From Verrucomicrobiaceae bacterium (lineage in GTDB: Bacteria; Verrucomicrobiota; Verrucomicrobiia; Verrucomicrobiales; Verrucomicrobiaceae): a stretch of 64,000 nt of DNA. Where the stretch lies: NCBI GenBank assembly GCA_016795485.1, contig JAEUHM010000025.1, positions 124,001 through 188,000 on the forward strand, read 5' to 3'. This document shows positions 23,101-28,306 of this stretch, one piece after another. The notes below the pieces were generated by a model, which saw nothing but the letters and a program-made list of their open reading frames with translations, had not been told where the DNA came from and searched no databases. Each line of letters opens with the position of its first letter. Position 1 is the stretch's first letter. Both the position numbers and the translations under genes were made by a program.

Positions 23101-26100
23101 AAATACCGAACTGCGGTTATCGCCGCCCATCACCAGTGTACCAACGTTCGCACTCTCCACTTGGGTGGCCAAGTTAACCAAATGGGAGTTCTCCATAAGG
23201 TTAACCACAGAGGAGTTGCCGTTTCCTCCGGACAGGCTGCCGATGCGCTCGAAAGTGTAGAGGTTTGACCCACTAGAAGCGAAATTGATTACTTGGTTGC
23301 CGGTAGATCCCAGCACCAGTTGAGAGTTATCAGAGAATACATTCTGATTCACAAAACGGCCACCTGACTCAAATCCGCCTAGTACAACCTCGCCGCCGTT
23401 GATCACTGTGTCACCGGTGTGCGCTTGATTGCCAAGAAAGATCAATACTCCATTGCCATTTTTGGTAAGTCCGCTTGCCCCATTTGTGTTGCTCTTGAGG
23501 ACGGATGTCGGAATGAACGTGGTGCCGCCAGATCCGTCGATCAGGCCCCTGCTGAACAAAAGTTTATCGCTACCCGAAACCTGGGTGACCCAAGACGATC
23601 CTGTAACAACATCAGAGTTGATGACTTTCATCCCAACTGAGAATGGAAGAGCAGCATTTGGGGTAGAACCCAGCCACACCGGACTGCCAGCTGTGCCACT
23701 ACCTTCCCCTTCACTGCCTGTTCCTTGGACGTTCGACATCGTAAGTCGTCCATCAAGGCTAATCACACTTCCTTCCGCACCTCTCAAATCACCGATTGTT
23801 TCTCCCAAACCACTGACGCTCAAAACTGAGCCAGCTTGCTTCAAGTTCACCGCAACCGTATCACTCAGCGCGTTACCCGCAGCATTTGCTAACGCAAGCG
23901 TACCGCCGTTGATCACTAACGTCCCAGTGAAGGTACTTGCACCAGACAGTGTCGTTGTGCCAAGTCCGTTCTTAGTGACCACGCTGTTTGACGAACCGGA
24001 GATCACTCCAGAAAGAACATTCGTGCCCCCAAGCCCCCCAAACGCTATGGAACCGTCTCCCAGCGTGATATTCCCAGCCCCTTCCAGCAAGCCAACCGCC
24101 TCAGAGCGATCGTTCATCACCAGTTCTGTTCCAGAAGCAAGAACTACGCGCCCAGCGTCCGGCAGCATGTCTGGACGGACAAACAAAGGTGTGTCTACAC
24201 CGAGCAATATGCGCCCGGAATTGACATTAAGCGTGCCAGTAAAGCCATTACCCCCTCCAATGGTGAGGTCGCCGGCACCATTTTTAGTGTAGGAGCCAGC
24301 GCCTGTCATCGCACCCTCAAATGTTGCATTCGAGGCGGTTCCGAACGTAAGCGCCATGCCGGTGGCAACAGACACTTGCGAACCAAAAATGCCCGTCAGG
24401 TCGCCAATCGTTTCGTTTTGATTTATCGCGAGAATAGCGCCCGGAGCGCTCAGATTTACGGGAGCAGTGTTTCCTATGACACCGCCGACTCGGTTCACCG
24501 TAACAGTGCCACCTGAGATATTGAGCGAAGTGAATCCATTGACCGCTCCCGCAAACACCAAGTTTCCGCTCGAAACGTTCACTGCTGATAAATTAGTGGT
24601 CGAGCCCGAAGCAAACGTATGGGTTGCCGTGCTGTTGTAGTTGAACGAGCCATTGAAGGTGTTCGTAGCAGCGGCTCCTGGTGCGAACACGCCAGTACCA
24701 TTGATGGTGAATGGTCCAGAAAACGTATTGTTGCCTGCCATGGTGAGTTTTGCACCATCGCCAATAGTCACTGTAGTTAGCTGGGTATTGTTGCCAGGGG
24801 CGATAAGTTCACCACCAGTCACCTGGACAGCACCATTGAACTCTCCCAACCCAAGCGCAGTGAGGGTGAATATTCCCGTTCCCTTCTTGATGAGCGTGCC
24901 TGTGCCTTTGATCTTATTGCTAAAGGTGGTGTTTGTATTGAGACCACCCGTTGTCAATGTTCCGCCAGCGATAGATACCCAACCGGCCTCACCAGAAGAT
25001 GCACCTGTCGCGAGGGAGCCGATTTCCACATTGCGTGTATTCACATCCAACTTGGCAGATGCATCCGTTCCCATGGAGAAAGCGGAGAAAGGCGGCAAGA
25101 CGTTGTCCGCCCCAGCAATGAGCACACCACGTTCAATCGTTGTTGTGCCCGTGTAATCGTTGGTTCCAATCAGCGTCAACTGCTGTGTCCCCACGTCCAT
25201 CTTGAGATTTCCTGTCCCAGAGATGCCTGAAACGGTAATGGCGTTATTTCTGCGAAAGAGCAGCTCACCAAAGTTCTGAATAGGGCCGCTTCCCAAGCTG
25301 CCGATCGCGCTTCCTACTCCCACCGCACCAGCCCCCACTTGAAGTGTGCCACCGGCGATCACCGTTCCGCCTGTATAGGTGTTGTTCGACGCCAACACCA
25401 GGGTCCCCGCACGAGTTTTCACCAATCCGACTACTGGGCTCAGTGACACCAAAGACAAAGCCGAGTTGTCGACGATCGTGGAGTTAACCGTCATGGTATT
25501 CTGATCAATGTGGAAGAATAGCTCGTTGATACTGGCTCCAGCCCGCAAGGCACTGTTGGTGACGGCCACACTCGATCCGGCGGTAAGAAACGCTGTTCCC
25601 GAGACGGGCTGGATGGCGCGAGCAAAATTGCCCACAGCCATAATGCCGCCGCTCGCCACTGTGAAGGTCGTGCCTGCGGTTTGAGTCATTGTTTGGGCCG
25701 CAGTGGAGAACCGCAAACTGTTCACTGTAGCGTTGCCAGTGTTTCCTGAAAGTGCCGCTGTAATGTTGATGTTGTCAGACGGATTGGTCCAGGTATTGGC
25801 GGCATTGTTTGCTGCTGGTAGTACCAGGGTCGTAATGTTCCCGGCATTGCTGATGGCCCAGTTCGTTGTCGTTCCGCTGGAAGCAGTCGCCCATCCTCCA
25901 AGGATGCCGTTGGTATTGACTGTCGATGTAGTCACGATGTCAACGGTAGGAAAATCAACCACCCCACCACCAGCCAATGTGCGGCTGAGTGCGCCAGCCA
26001 GCAGCTTGCCAGACGAACCTGTCCGGGTGACTTGAGAGAAACCAGCAGCCACTTCAAGACCATTAATGATCTCGTCGTGAGACCCCGTTGCGGGCATCGT

Positions 26101-27057
26101 CAAGTTGAGCACTGCTCGGCTCAATGAGAGCTTCGAAGTGTCTGACAGCTTGCTCGTATTCTGTCCTGCACCTGTGTAAGTCAGACGTAGCGTGCCGCCC
26201 GTGACAGAGGTAGCGCCGCCGAAGGTATTGTTTGCCACCAACGTTGTGAGCGCTGTAGACCGATTTACGATGTTCAAGTTAGTTGTGGCACCGCTAATGA
26301 TTCCGTTGAAGTTGATCGCTCCCGAACTGGTCGAGTTCACGTTAATGTTCCCGGCGCTCACCCCACTGTTAAAGGTTGTTGCACCGGTGTTCATTGCGTT
26401 TACAACAATCGTGCCTGCGGTCACGGTTTCTGAAGTGCCGGATGCACCAATAGTGGTTGCACCGGTACTCCCATTGTTCAAAATCAACTGGCCCCCGGTC
26501 AAATTGATTGACCCGTTCAGGTTTGCAACACCGTTGCCAGCGGTCTGAACTGTTAGCGGCACGGCACCTGTGATGTTCGGATTGACCGTGAGTGTTCTGC
26601 TGGGGCCCACCAGCCAAGACTGCGACGAAGCCAGTTGGATTGCCAGAGTTTGACTATTACTCTTGTTGATCGTCAAGTTAGCCCCGGCAGCCGACAGGTC
26701 GATCCCCGCCGCACCAAGCGTTAGTGTTTGGTTGGAGGCGCCACTCGCATTCGGATTGATGGTTACTGCCCCAGTAGCCGATGGGAGCATTTTGATTCCT
26801 CCGATGGACAGTGTCGAGTTGGCTGTGGTGTTTGAGTTAAAGGTGAGCGCACTGTCCACAAGGCCACTGATGAGCACCGTGTCATCGATGGTTGGAGTCG
26901 CCTTCTCGGCGAAACTAAAAATGCTGTTGAGCCCGTCTCCCCGCCGAATGAGGTAAAAGTCAGCCGCAGTCAGATACACTTGCGAACTCATGAGACACGC
27001 CAAAGAAATGGCGGCTACAGATCGCTTCATGCGGGCGAATGGTTTGAGCGTTGTCAT
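5188..27057 (-). CDS. giant autotransporter-associated beta-strand (PATR) repeat surface protein
   Basis: About 7,289 residues in one uninterrupted frame. The start at 27057 (MTTLKPFARMKRS) gives a signal peptide ending near YLTAAD; the frame is open to 27150, and 27030 is an alternative. Most of the chain consists of PATR units of the form TLxLxGxNxYTGxTxVxxGTLxV, for example near 25380 (NTYTGGTVIAGGTLQV) and 23900 (STFTGTLVINGGTLAL), predicted to build a beta-helix. Four larger modules containing an HQ/HxDQ motif recur, and seven tandem GMxVxGxGIP units occupy about 9930-11520. A closing GTLYVNGNTTL domain is followed by two Ig-like segments (about residues 6560-6750), a putative-Ig segment (LPAGLAIDNAGVISGTPTT, about 6790) and a beta-rich end (GVGYFILQDLP). 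I saw no terminal autotransporter barrel, PEP-CTERM or LPXTG signal, so the anchoring route is unknown. Almost no cysteine occurs before about residue 6,400. Probable role: adhesion, sheath or surface layer (inference). Confidence 0.92.
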   Translation of the reverse strand: MTTLKPFARMKRSVAAISLACLMSSQVYLTAADFYLIRRGDGLNSIFSFAEKATPTIDDTVLISGLVDSALTFNSNTTANSTLSIGGIKMLPSATGAVTINPNASGASNQTLTLGAAGIDLSAAGANLTINKSNSQTLAIQLASSQSWLVGPSRTLTVNPNITGAVPLTVQTAGNGVANLNGSINLTGGQLILNNGSTGATTIGASGTSETVTAGTIVVNAMNTGATTFNSGVSAGNINVNSTSSGAINFNGIISGATTNLNIVNRSTALTTLVANNTFGGATSVTGGTLRLTYTGAGQNTSKLSDTSKLSLSRAVLNLTMPATGSHDEIINGLEVAAGFSQVTRTGSSGKLLAGALSRTLAGGGVVDFPTVDIVTTSTVNTNGILGGWATASSGTTTNWAISNAGNITTLVLPAANNAANTWTNPSDNINITAALSGNTGNATVNSLRFSTAAQTMTQTAGTTFTVASGGIMAVGNFARAIQPVSGTAFLTAGSSVAVTNSALRAGASINELFFHIDQNTMTVNSTIVDNSALSLVSLSPVVGLVKTRAGTLVLASNNTYTGGTVIAGGTLQVGAGAVGVGSAIGSLGSGPIQNFGELLFRRNNAITVSGISGTGNLKMDVGTQQLTLIGTNDYTGTTTIERGVLIAGADNVLPPFSAFSMGTDASAKLDVNTRNVEIGSLATGASSGEAGWVSIAGGTLTTGGLNTNTTFSNKIKGTGTLIKKGTGIFTLTALGLGEFNGAVQVTGGELIAPGNNTQLTTVTIGDGAKLTMAGNNTFSGPFTINGTGVFAPGAAATNTFNGSFNYNSTATHTFASGSTTNLSAVNVSSGNLVFAGAVNGFTSLNISGGTVTVNRVGGVIGNTAPVNLSAPGAILAINQNETIGDLTGIFGSQVSVATGMALTFGTASNATFEGAMTGAGSYTKNGAGDLTIGGGNGFTGTLNVNSGRILLGVDTPLFVRPDMLPDAGRVVLASGTELVMNDRSEAVGLLEGAGNITLGDGSIAFGGLGGTNVLSGVISGSSNSVVTKNGLGTTTLSGASTFTGTLVINGGTLALANAAGNALSDTVAVNLKQAGSVLSVSGLGETIGDLRGAEGSVISLDGRLTMSNVQGTGSEGEGSGTAGSPVWLGSTPNAALPFSVGMKVINSDVVTGSSWVTQVSGSDKLLFSRGLIDGSGGTTFIPTSVLKSNTNGASGLTKNGNGVLIFLGNQAHTGDTVINGGEVVLGGFESGGRFVNQNVFSDNSQLVLGSTGNQVINFASSGSNLYTFERIGSLSGGNGNSSVVNLMENSHLVNLATQVESANVGTLVMGGDNRSSVFHGIIDGKDVDFRAWVIKEGTGRFEYQADRSSGFQGVARVENGTFAVSTGEGLAFDGTRASSINVSNKSLAVFETSISEIVDLLAGGAGVRSATRTGIPGALMGNYLGEQGGELKLLGANSGIVIRGSSSDYSFAGAITGDGSITKLGSRTFQIVGSNTASGVLSVNAGAVELGYLSRAEGVGSLVSNARRGNLAPLSSITLGASGRLALNGFDSEIQSLSGVSSATVELGGGSFTLLNSNGSFASAVVSGGGRSGTGDGLQHVGRLRIVGGATTIPDSNSEINGPAVDLENASLVLNKGLSAFADFTRLTVGTGGVLSFGVDNSIGETIGSISGSGTVNLGTLAAPGRSLTLTQGGGYQHGAFTGSIVGTGSLVLLGGGLVVSGANSYSGGTTIGLGTELVIANGLGSLADVSSVIPDVGGFLLNGGVIRVGGDRLENLGTVTLGAGANAIRRNLLVGGAVDIGSPTRSLGAALIAGFGAVQTSLSNSPTTGILGGYAVHDGSKWAAVALGGGTQTIAEYTGTYVGTLGSDKHVDATLLSSSVILNPTVGTLNFAGASANKTLTVDGLFTISTGGILITRDSSTQSLTLTGTTSPANVGNPPRFQSSVDEIFIHQFNEDAPMFLNLRAQDASVTPSSFAKTGPGTLVITSDNEQSGAFVIGGGEVQIGNGGFTGALRSPSAVLDIVNTGILTFYRDGFYDVSGPIKGTGAVRSIGEGTITLATSGSEYTGRTSVQAGTLVAQTVSSLGSPLGGTSVEAGALLVSLGGLAEPVALKGGSLEVDTGSMTYPLTIFGGGTLIQATSSLVFDAPVFDPFFPPIPTVLLPNPISTVFKGGANSSIELRDLTSLGSFQLQGGKLVLANGSFVPSSSKVDMTSSNSTLVLATTAFHNVFANDILGVGGLLIQAPPSSNRQYWLLGNNTYSGTTRVGALSGESPSVRATLHIGADSFSGSIGSSNLIVTAAEDERTFVRTHLYNTLTISGDITLNPVRDSANGRTGRNAELIKEGMGDLRISGTVTSGALGANMLGDGKFLNNESLPENPNTNPYISGPERALITSQSGRLIFDNATIDSSTNSWVGDNSGPGPLAIANNSYVEFRANSAGHEYEIFGALTGGGTWIFNSPGTVKLSNELEYFDFDDDINTPDTNYRPVSTWSGNAMVQRGTLATSVSNQMLSTRLFLNAGSELAVVGRQSLPTLAAVSGSSISLDGTGQLLTSGGINNATVSGGGDLTFDGGTTEVYVGDSSYSGASVIMNGAVVRVTHLADSGSSSSLGAGTSVFFGTDVSTGTLDYVGKDNVSTDRTIITVTSDDLLLSPYLTPASTLAANGFGTLTWTGDIFQSFFDEAGGSRWFALGGESRDVNVFSGIISYIDSEIGLRKSGGGNWRLSGSRPSYAGDVQLSGGTLEISQFSALGNLAVARDIYLSGGSLVRFDSGVAGNNVLPITTSVISTGGNSGIINNDLDATLTIAGSITQDISQAAIDNGTYQSGRTLTFGGSSTSGVNIVSGAVTGAQMGLNKSGDSHWRFTGPLTLGLGTTISAGILEINGTGGLADTGTVTLNTSEATKVGGYFSQLIYGVSDTIGALAGNLGSKVTLGPGGSTLTMQSASSTYAGIIEGDGGVKLTTNANAGRDLTLPNKNTYTGPTSIVNDVGSNVGATRIRAYYLANGGVASSIGASPSAAANLLISTKTGSGGLEFLGFNSQSTDRLFTVGAGSGSSGEASAAFWASGQNYGSNPATIRFTNPGAIAYEGSGARRIQLRGGNLGTVAATLNLGTGQFSYVTHFNEMAPAIADGPGGATSIRKLEASNWLLSGNNLFTGAVTIERGTLSISHNSALGSSAGGVVVTQASDDIRSFLDLRGVTVTGEQLTLSGGANGNAFGWGASSGTNVWSGNVANNAGARWAVINNPATPGITTSLRLSGNLTGSGSITHVGNGVLVLAGDNSGYSGAFTAGGGVLQLDYTSSNTTKLPNGVALTLGGTSNVGVQGVRTRGQDNADFQSGTIIRLTGGSHTEVVNGLTLNRGASYVERTSGTSTLQVSAITRGQNNGATLDVMSGSVTTTTLNRNGIVGGYLTVGKTDWGVTVDTTPASPASPHVPILPFSGYVASAGAVSGATSHWDVQGDGTLAGGAIVGSLRFNTGAPITVTMSGAVTIDSGGILVTAGVGSSDVQISGGSITAAGTAPAIRDIVVHQFNTARPFTIGSLITGSNVSLTKSGAGELVLLEVNDYTSGTYVNEGTLRLGNNFDGLGTNAKLGTGGLTVNGKLIVDLGLGADYAMPALNGGDGVIELAETNQRTISFSGDNGGFQGVINVYGGTLKGFGNASNSNALGNGRTLINVGPLGGLDITNTTGTITSMGSDIHLQGRLLSSGTTGVATGQISGSLFILDSGAEINIGNPSVTNGATFPQLNLNGAVFSTVGLRKTGKGTLSLGAAQFADAIVGTIGRNLAPSLSGEILVEEGRLFLSGGGRAAGATGIDNRIIVSDGATVDLRDADLNYGDDPDTERKVIEIVGAGMGGNGSLLNTSGTGTAVKVLVAGDATIGTGGLLNGSALEFAPYDTTVETGATLEGVTDFVAPSLEKSGFAPAIVTKVGTGDLVFRDTLFDSFSGLNISEGRVRFERSTLPPAGQPSGLAVSDFQTINLEFGAPSKLDVNNANSTTGPIFGPRLEFFRQNGMRHEVPIFLNGSVSESKGAANYLQLNANSTGIPGPATTIGGQIEVSGSAFSNIFDIESGVGGGSLGATIQGNMVSEVQGKLMIAGEIVGAGGFSKVGSRELRFTSSAVHTGHTYLTRQGTINVPSRSDAVTVNGITYQNQGEAESWAEFGTTLMGPQGALLSTTEIRLERNALLTLDNTDRLGATSGVSGANNNNRINDAAIIKLLNGTLRVMGGDVANTESIASSGAGSLIVQGGSNFIDLWNTDGADVNLTLTIGKLSRSAGSVLRFRAFDSTASFSTASVGDSVRVKLNTAPDLASGIEQVGGASGMSKSVITGLLGGTAPHAIYKDTRLSSDLYAQGRNLQNATGSHFMTYDSVAGYIRPLDDSEYFVPTSGLVESSNANGFNVSLVDPVQYTRTSTSVNSLRFGPVSNHNLTTNAAINDRTNLTSYNGNWVSTLYLDDTATLSIASGMLASAAFGVGPSMNLTTLIRGGTLDFGTREAIISNQNYWLRMTDGVYGSNNFEIQSRIAGSGGLTKVGAPSVVLDAQSTYSGKTYVNEGILYVRSGRNGLGVGGSNNGIMVQGLGDFRMTNGVIVGSAVAPENLEVGILVNDGQQILRSDNGNNYLYGDIIYDNVDSVRHANPAARPRISVAGNQSLQIIGDVYGGNSLVTEDATYTDSRLITFEGNGFIRIRGQVGDKGLNGNAIPVGQAVVGGRTVTNTSINENQVFRLHMASNQDMNLTLDSQYNAAGRLALDQGTLLINYDPTAVGNDGTGFWTKDAISRIALAPTGTAAGDVPLFGNSNSVNFITNASGTVVNSGNGGTSMHGFSMGGLNIGAGNQAVFMTRSGQQFNMGTWTVSGNGGTALLGGLNDTGSVKYGTGRGTLTLGRTTRLYATSGGTVEFDYRFNGGTVQKVGLGTVVINNSTTINDSTLAPGSDTHNVDIAGGRLVIDHSNSDRTIALARLGNSGNFTANGGTFVARGFDPAVTTVTDRTLSLSTNTGTRTIAFQSGNTSMVAEARGVHGMLLTMGNGGDSTALTRAEGATGAFAAYNSTGGAGVGEIRINFNGGIAHADPKNHVMPWAVSGNAPRTAVDFAMIDSAASNRVRTFNRALDEYKNDVSTWLTGEDVSENTLTSAGGSGFRGTLPSSLIVNTIRFDAPASSIFNVGNGQTLQVAQSGIMVSTNTANANKTITGGRLNSSKILGGRVTASSNLITNLDSTAGIYVGMPVSGTGIPIGAFVDAVMDGTTVRISTNATVTTALAAQGIVFGTRELIIHQYGQGNLVIDSGLGDGNSLLTGVGMTDGSITLSMSTTIGLLPGQGLVGAGIPAGAVVVQVTGPTTATMSLPATETLSNQTVELVPIRTGPATLAGVTKDGGQPKHIDVAFTSHVVPGMVVAGPGIPLGTSIVQVKSATSLELSNDVTSAVNGSAVYVTTPNDPLNTPVVTFTGGSTSLDQTLAKVSNTAAMKVGMGIIGTQIPADAIVTSIARDADSSNVTDFNISLAALGTSASQTFFGVTGVVPLAGASTTLGTSTVTLPLTAGLRIGMAVRLPNVPANATVATIGAGSFTFTPGTSSDNGSGLVGYAQHPGNMPSLLTGGVTNNSLAQQNRLVVHSTKGLLPGMTIAGPNLASGTVITLVVNGTDLNISPPVTGNGTNQTYVVGTQTALPASLLAGETVAGSPRVRVASTLGLQEGLILIGPGIPAAATIVTVDSSQQFTMSNNATVTASNVSIRAVSPMALTISGPSTTGPNEQGTTGVVTLTNPINNFGGKTYINGGVLSISHESALGIASAVGTNDQVTINGGTLRWTGLNGQLAPTRGLTLGGNGGVIDVAESNGHLFIQRSVFSVDQYRGDLIKTGPGQLIFEGDDAQQANFRGLLDIRQGTVRMAGDSPSAGAGTSTMFGSNISWADGTIVRSGANLMIQMGNANGGGEWNFEEFITFEGHNALTVGTPSGPRLTVNWNGPMRINGNLVIDTTLNQTFRLNTGGGYVEGSGDIIKEGMGILEFRENIPDWTGGLVVRQGRVNAMNQADALGTGHLFNKRITLGSNEHAGEAELFIQSDLGTAGSVWEVNMPIDITYNPAQTKRIGAQFQPVNGMDFRFNGPIVVGDNLVLSYIDNNNGTPVGGEIVHITYAGGFSDSVLTSGNLILQTREGAPNPNDSSNGRFTTYHRFAGDNLGWSGDLVISDNIYRETDTTSDNPNYNHDQTTVARADNPNAFSSLNEVVMNFNSVFQIGGNSITIGGLQTRGGDGPLATNVGTIVGSALATSSEIVENAASTVGTLTIHQTTPVQTEVKWDAMFRDGTLPSHYFSLGQGAAAAALNIVKSGEGWATLSLDNDYTGSTTLVEGVLQIGVGGIGDTGSPRDRATASFSSGADSIVAGTGVIQGAAVINGEVSPGDVAGRAVGTLYVNGNTTLGASSVARMQIRCAAINVPSISRMFLDASGNVAGAPFYKARRDLAIGTPLSGEATFAKDLSDPVYSNHHDQLRGSGTLTVQSGAVTIVELDGYNPIGGDVFRLFQFESYGGSQPSEPQFVPGGTTVAGVNLPALPSSFRWDVSMFASHGLLIVVEVSATGGVVSDEYIGMIQYPQHQIVPIGSAASFTTRAAGPFSSAKLSHKWFKGTKFVDAAVVHDETVDNEVATSYSTPPLTTTSVSKYVFQINNDADATGSLRRFPATEAACVDMTGTEVFLADNGTTTFVMKAYGSSSSIFRYKWFKDGSPISDGPKYSGTTKSALVIKGFTTGEVGNYRCRVSIPALFTGTGALQVAEGSTFGPIHRVARLDTKPEFVTTTGSQADDLAPIPPGGKVSAPYSFTVAVKSGDFRKPTKFSATGLPAGLAIDNAGVISGTPTTAKTYSNIRITATNAKGSQASKAFSMVIAPIAGNAQGTLVALADRQTTMLPRGARIDLTIKSTGDYTAKLTDGTTATSGKGKINNGTNPPSVTILFKRKAPLAPLTLQADFLSTSADGHYFKGTLTDGTLTTGVDGWRNIWSTKKGAVKEALSRYGSHNVQATFANSGNEGDLGIPQGITTGIIKVTRPGVAGASLRMGDGTAASSSAPLGPEGQVLIYKAIYSSKQQGTVHGIASVAEDIDHIVTDAPDTLGAGIEWADLSWSKPAPPVGGTVGKLYHNGWTNPIQLTVNGGLYRAPLARKLPAVPVGEIVMELPGTPGNAEMVFDYGEPTVGNPEYGNLGSARATELNLPFTIASTAKVTIPAFNASLPVNPNPGKLKITSFNSTTGQFSGTASIVDGGATRSLTFSGLVVPNTSTVSGSVAAPSKDGLGVGYFILQDLPTSPVVQKAGAVTLQPVGP
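9930..11520 (-). repeat. seven tandem GMxVxGxGIPxGxxV repeats inside the giant PATR gene
   Basis: Seven diverged units of about 75 residues follow each other. Their cores read GMPVSGTGIPIG, GQGLVGAGIPAG, GMVVAGPGIPLG, GMGIIGTQIPAD, GMAVRLPNVPAN, GMTIAGPNLASG and GLILIGPGIPAA. Each core is followed by a VxxV...LSxxAT-like strand. They differ from the PATR units before and after them. They interrupt the fourth HQ module: the first unit comes before its IIHQYGQ motif and the other six come after it. Confidence 0.8.
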
Positions 27058-27256
27058 GGCTGTGAGATAGGGAAACGGAGGTCTTGAGAGAGAAAAACTA
27101 TCGAGAAGTCGAAGGCTGGCATGTAACCACGGTCCCCGCTTCCAGGGCAAGCAAAACGAGGGTGGTTCTCATGATCATCTTCGACCATGATGCCCGAGAG
27201 ACGTTCGATTCACCAGTCCGAAGTGAACCCTTGGTAACAGCGCCGTAACAACTCCG

Positions 27257-27276
27257 AAAAAATAAGCCTCAGAGGC
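27257..27276 (-). terminator. putative intrinsic terminator overlapping the stop codon of the MetE-like gene
   Basis: On the minus strand GCCT-CTG-AGGC (stem can extend to GCCTC/GAGGC) is followed two bases later by a run of T (TTATTTTTT). The TGA stop lies inside the hairpin. The stem is short, so efficiency is uncertain. It would separate the SDR-ROK-SIS-MetE operon from the giant PATR gene. Confidence 0.4.
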
Positions 27277-28306
27277 CTCTCTCAGCTCTCACAAGCTGCA
27301 CACCCTTCACCATGTTTTTCAGTTTTTGCCGAGCTGCCCAGCGGGCAGTTTGGCTAAGCCCACAATCAGGGGCAAAAACCAATCGATCAGCTGAGGCATG
27401 CCTTAAGCATTGCCTGACAGAGTCCGCTATGTTCTCAGGACTTTCAATGTAGTAGCTTTTTACATCTACAACGCCTACTGCTACGTCGTAGACCTCGGAC
27501 ATCGGCTTCAATATTTCCAGTTCAGCATACTCCCGATTGGCCATTTCCACGTGCACTTCGTCACAATGAAGCCCTAAGAACGCCGGAAATAGAGGTGCAT
27601 ACTTCCGCCAACCCACCGGATGGCCCTTGAAGTTGCCAAAACAAAGGTGGGTACAAATCCGGGCTCTCCCACGTCCAGAGGCCACAGTTCGGTTAAAAAT
27701 GTCCACAAAGCGGGCCGTGTCCTCCTTGAACCCGTAACAACTCATGCTGGGCTCGTCCACGCAGATCTCCTGGCAGCCCGCCGCCACCAAGTCCGCGATC
27801 TCTTTATTGACGATTGGCAACAATGCCTCCGTGACGTCATACCTGTCCCGGTAGTCGGCACCCGGAATGAGCCTGCCACTGAGTGTATATGGCCCGGGCA
27901 CGGATGCTTTTAGCGTAACTCCACTTTTTGGTGCCAACCGCTTCAACCGCAAAAACTCATCCACCACTCCGAGGCCATGGGGCGCTCTCAATGCCTCAAT
28001 GATCAGGTGTTTTCCGCGCTGATCATGAGCTGGTGGGCCGAATCGCCTCGGACTCGCGGGTTCCAGTGATATGCCTTCGAGGAACCCATAAAATGAAAGA
28101 TTGAAGTCCAAACGGGTCTGCTCGCCGTCAGTTATGACATCCAATCCCGCGTCAAGTTGATCCCCAATGGCCACACGAGCAGCATCATCCTGTAGTTCCT
28201 TAATGTCTTCTGAGCCAAACTCAGACAGGTGATTCGACGCGAACTCAAGCCAGCCGGGAAATGGGTAGCTACCGATAACAGTGGTGCGGAGAGGTTGATT
28301 TTTCAT
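27269..28306 (-). CDS. MetE C-terminal-domain-like zinc methyltransferase
   Basis: 345 residues covering only the C-terminal catalytic half of cobalamin-independent methionine synthase. All four zinc positions are present: His220 and Cys222 in CTHLCFGN, Glu254 in VHVEMA, and Cys315 in FAPDCGLSQ. TDGEQTRLDFN near residue 60 and CVDEPSM near 182 also follow the family. Stand-alone MetE-C proteins transfer methyl groups from various donors, and many have no established substrate. The ATG overlaps the TGA of the SIS gene (ATGA, 28303-28306). It is the last gene of a sugar-type operon, which makes a role other than methionine synthesis plausible. That role is inferred only. Confidence 0.85.
   Translation of the reverse strand: MKNQPLRTTVIGSYPFPGWLEFASNHLSEFGSEDIKELQDDAARVAIGDQLDAGLDVITDGEQTRLDFNLSFYGFLEGISLEPASPRRFGPPAHDQRGKHLIIEALRAPHGLGVVDEFLRLKRLAPKSGVTLKASVPGPYTLSGRLIPGADYRDRYDVTEALLPIVNKEIADLVAAGCQEICVDEPSMSCYGFKEDTARFVDIFNRTVASGRGRARICTHLCFGNFKGHPVGWRKYAPLFPAFLGLHCDEVHVEMANREYAELEILKPMSEVYDVAVGVVDVKSYYIESPENIADSVRQCLRHASADRLVFAPDCGLSQTARWAARQKLKNMVKGVQLVRAERGL

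Noticed and set aside
23429-24292. Long plus-strand open frame (287 codons) opposite the giant PATR gene
   Set aside because: It mirrors the repetitive Gly/Thr-rich code of the minus-strand gene and gives a Pro/Val/Ser-rich chain with no family or start context. Several similar frames exist across 5318-26956.
27098-27172. Short minus-strand frame (MRTTLVLLAL...) upstream of the giant gene as a leader peptide
   Set aside because: Only 24 codons, no ribosome site, and no regulatory hairpin behind it; chance is the simpler reading.
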